This document shows positions 62,577 through 64,000 of a DNA stretch of 64,000 nucleotides, piece by piece; positions within the stretch are counted from its first letter, which is position 1; each line of letters begins with the position of its first letter. The notes under the pieces were generated by a model that saw only the letters and a list, made by a program, of their open reading frames with translations, made no database searches and was not told the DNA's origin. Source of the DNA: Methylobacterium sp. Leaf112 (lineage in GTDB: Bacteria > Pseudomonadota > Alphaproteobacteria > Rhizobiales > Beijerinckiaceae); contig NZ_LMNG01000010.1 of NCBI RefSeq assembly GCF_001423295.1, positions 1 to 64,000 of the forward strand. The letters run 5' to 3'. The translations under genes and the position numbers were made by a program.

Positions 62577-63533
62577 ATGACCGACACTGCACTCTCCTCC
62601 CTCCCCGCCATCGCGAAAACCCCGGCCGTGACGGCCCCCACCACGAGCCTCACGGCCAAGACGCGGCGGCGCCGCGCGCTGGCCTATCTCCAGGCCGCCC
62701 CGCTGGCGCTGGTGTTCCTGGTGTTCTTCGTGGTGCCGCTGGCACTGACCCTGATCGTCAGCTTCTGGTCCTACAACGAGTACGAGATCATCCCGGCCTT
62801 CACGGTGCAGAACTACATCGACGTGTTCGAGGGCTGCCTCAACACGGCGGACGCCTGCACCACCGTGCGGACCTACCTCTCGACCCTGAAGTTCTGCGCG
62901 CTGACCTGGGTCTTCACCCTCGTGATCGGCTTCACGGTGGCGTATTTCGTCGCCTTCCACGTGCGTTCGAAGACGATGCAGATGGCGCTGTTCCTCGTTT
63001 GCACGATCCCGTTCTGGACCTCGAACGTGATCCGGATGATCTCCTGGATCCCGCTGCTCGGCCGCAACGGTCTCGTCAACGACACCCTGATGGGGATGGG
63101 CCTCATCAAGTCCCCCATCGAGGGCCTGCTGTACTCCGACTTCTCGGTGGTGCTCGCCTTCGTCCACCTCAACACGGTCTTCATGATCGTGCCGATCTTC
63201 AACAGCATGGCGCGGATCGACCGTTCGCTCATCGAGGCGGCCTACGATTCCGGCGCCACCGGCTGGCAGACCCTGTGGAACGTCGTGGTGCCGCTGGCCA
63301 AACCCGGCATCGCCATCGGATCGATCTTCGTGATCACCCTGGTGATGGGCGACTTCGTCACCGTCGGCGTCATGGGCGGCCAGCAGATCGCCTCGGTCGG
63401 TAAGGTCATCCAGGTCCAGATGTCGGCCCTGCAACTGCCGGCGGCGGCGGCCAACGCGGTGGTGCTGCTCGGTGCCGTGATGCTGATGATCGTGGCGATG
63501 ACCCGCCTGATCGACCTGCGGAAGGAACTCTAG
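62577..63533 (+). CDS. ABC transporter permease, PotB type
   Basis: The 318-residue protein has six spans (APLALVFLVFFVVPLALTLI, FCALTWVFTLVIGFTVAYFV) and the EAA-type loop DRSLIEAAYDSGATGWQTLW, then VVPLAKPGIAIGSIFVITLV. It forms half of the import channel and is followed within two bases by its partner. Confidence 0.92.
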   Translation: MTDTALSSLPAIAKTPAVTAPTTSLTAKTRRRRALAYLQAAPLALVFLVFFVVPLALTLIVSFWSYNEYEIIPAFTVQNYIDVFEGCLNTADACTTVRTYLSTLKFCALTWVFTLVIGFTVAYFVAFHVRSKTMQMALFLVCTIPFWTSNVIRMISWIPLLGRNGLVNDTLMGMGLIKSPIEGLLYSDFSVVLAFVHLNTVFMIVPIFNSMARIDRSLIEAAYDSGATGWQTLWNVVVPLAKPGIAIGSIFVITLVMGDFVTVGVMGGQQIASVGKVIQVQMSALQLPAAAANAVVLLGAVMLMIVAMTRLIDLRKEL

Positions 63534-63535
63534 CG

Positions 63536-64000
63536 TTGAGCGACCGGCCCCGCTCCCCCGCCTTCTATGCCCTCGCGGCGTTCTTTGCTCTGTTCGTCGC
63601 CTTCCTGTACGGCCCGACGCTGACCATCCTGGTCCTCAGCTTCCAGGGTCCGCAGGGCGGCCTCACCTTCCCGATGAACGGGGTCTCGACGCACTGGTTC
63701 GGCAAGCTCTGGGCCGGTCTCGGCATCGTCGACATCTGGGGGGCGCTGTGGCGCTCGCTCCGCCTCGGCCTCGTGGTGATGGGCCTCACCGTGGTCATCG
63801 CGTTCTTCGCCGGCCTCGCCTTCCGCAAGCGCTTCCGCGGCGAGGGCGCGCTGTTCACCATCGCGGTGGCGAGCCTGATCGTGCCCTCCATCGTGGTCTC
63901 GCTCGGGATCGGCCTGGAATTCCGCCTCCTCGACGATGCGGTGAACTGGGCGGCGGCCGCCACCGGCTGGGGCTGGCTGCAGGAGCACGGCACCCTGATG
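63536..64000 (+). CDS. ABC transporter permease, PotC type (3' end outside window)
   Basis: A TTG start two bases after the gene before it, with GGAAGGAAC upstream, gives MSDRPRSPAFYALAAFFALF. Spans include PTLTILVLSFQGPQGGLTFP, LGLVVMGLTVVIAFFAGLAF and FTIAVASLIVPSIVVSLGIG. At least 155 residues are visible before the window ends. It would complete the PotABCD-type importer. Confidence 0.85.
   Translation, partial: MSDRPRSPAFYALAAFFALFVAFLYGPTLTILVLSFQGPQGGLTFPMNGVSTHWFGKLWAGLGIVDIWGALWRSLRLGLVVMGLTVVIAFFAGLAFRKRFRGEGALFTIAVASLIVPSIVVSLGIGLEFRLLDDAVNWAAAATGWGWLQEHGTLM

Overview
The window looks like chromosome from a high-GC alphaproteobacterium of the Methylobacterium/Methylorubrum type (order Hyphomicrobiales). 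The call rests on gene content read from the translations: the fragmented flagellar clusters with FliX, a MotE-type MgtE_N protein and DUF6468, IalB, CckA beside flhB, alpha-type LexA boxes, and CtrA boxes of the form TTAA-N7-TTAAC. The genus is an inference; no database was searched.

Bases 1 to about 17,300 are a prophage or prophage-derived island. It holds the broken end of a glycine-rich tail protein, a run of small tail/baseplate-type genes with ATGA-type overlaps, an endolysin, a holin and two spanin-like small genes, and an XhlA-like protein. Two reverse-strand genes among the tail genes (an AT-rich hexapeptide acyltransferase and a GT2 glycosyltransferase) look like surface-modification cargo. 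A 1,247-residue protein combining autotransporter-type repeats with RTX-like calcium-binding repeats follows an AT-rich gap. Then come a KilA-N regulator and an SOS-controlled umuDC. The island stops at the 3' end of a tRNA-Gln gene, a plausible attachment site. No integrase, terminase or capsid gene lies in the window.

Bases 17,500-23,500 are host genes: an SDR oxidoreductase, peptide release factor 3, an MscS-family channel broken by a 7-bp tandem duplication, a CheY-like regulator, and a BLUF blue-light sensor.

Bases 23,483-47,019 form a flagellar locus in alternating blocks: flgN-like, rod-binding flgJ-like and flgI (-); fliX (+); then MBOAT, dksA and a 58-residue membrane protein; flgH-flgA-flgG-flgF (-); fliL-fliM-DUF6468-motE (+); ialB, a small exported protein and a 1,119-residue TPR protein (+); fliP-fliO (-); flgB-flgC-fliE-fliQ-fliR-flhB (+). 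The three divergent promoter regions (flgI/fliX, flgF/fliL, fliO/flgB) carry CtrA-type boxes, and each has a second palindrome CGGCA-N5-TGCCG (the flgB copy has one mismatch). cckA, whose product controls CtrA in relatives, follows flhB directly.

Bases 50,172-56,890 hold recA with a LexA box, then a decayed chemotaxis-receptor fragment, a cytochrome c, a soluble PQQ-type dehydrogenase and a MAPEG protein, then alaS. From 57,424 to the end there is a ring-opening amidohydrolase (AtzD/barbiturase family), a dihydropyrimidinase-like hydrolase and a PotABCD-type ABC importer. Together these suggest uptake and opening of an N-heterocyclic ring. The last permease runs off the window.
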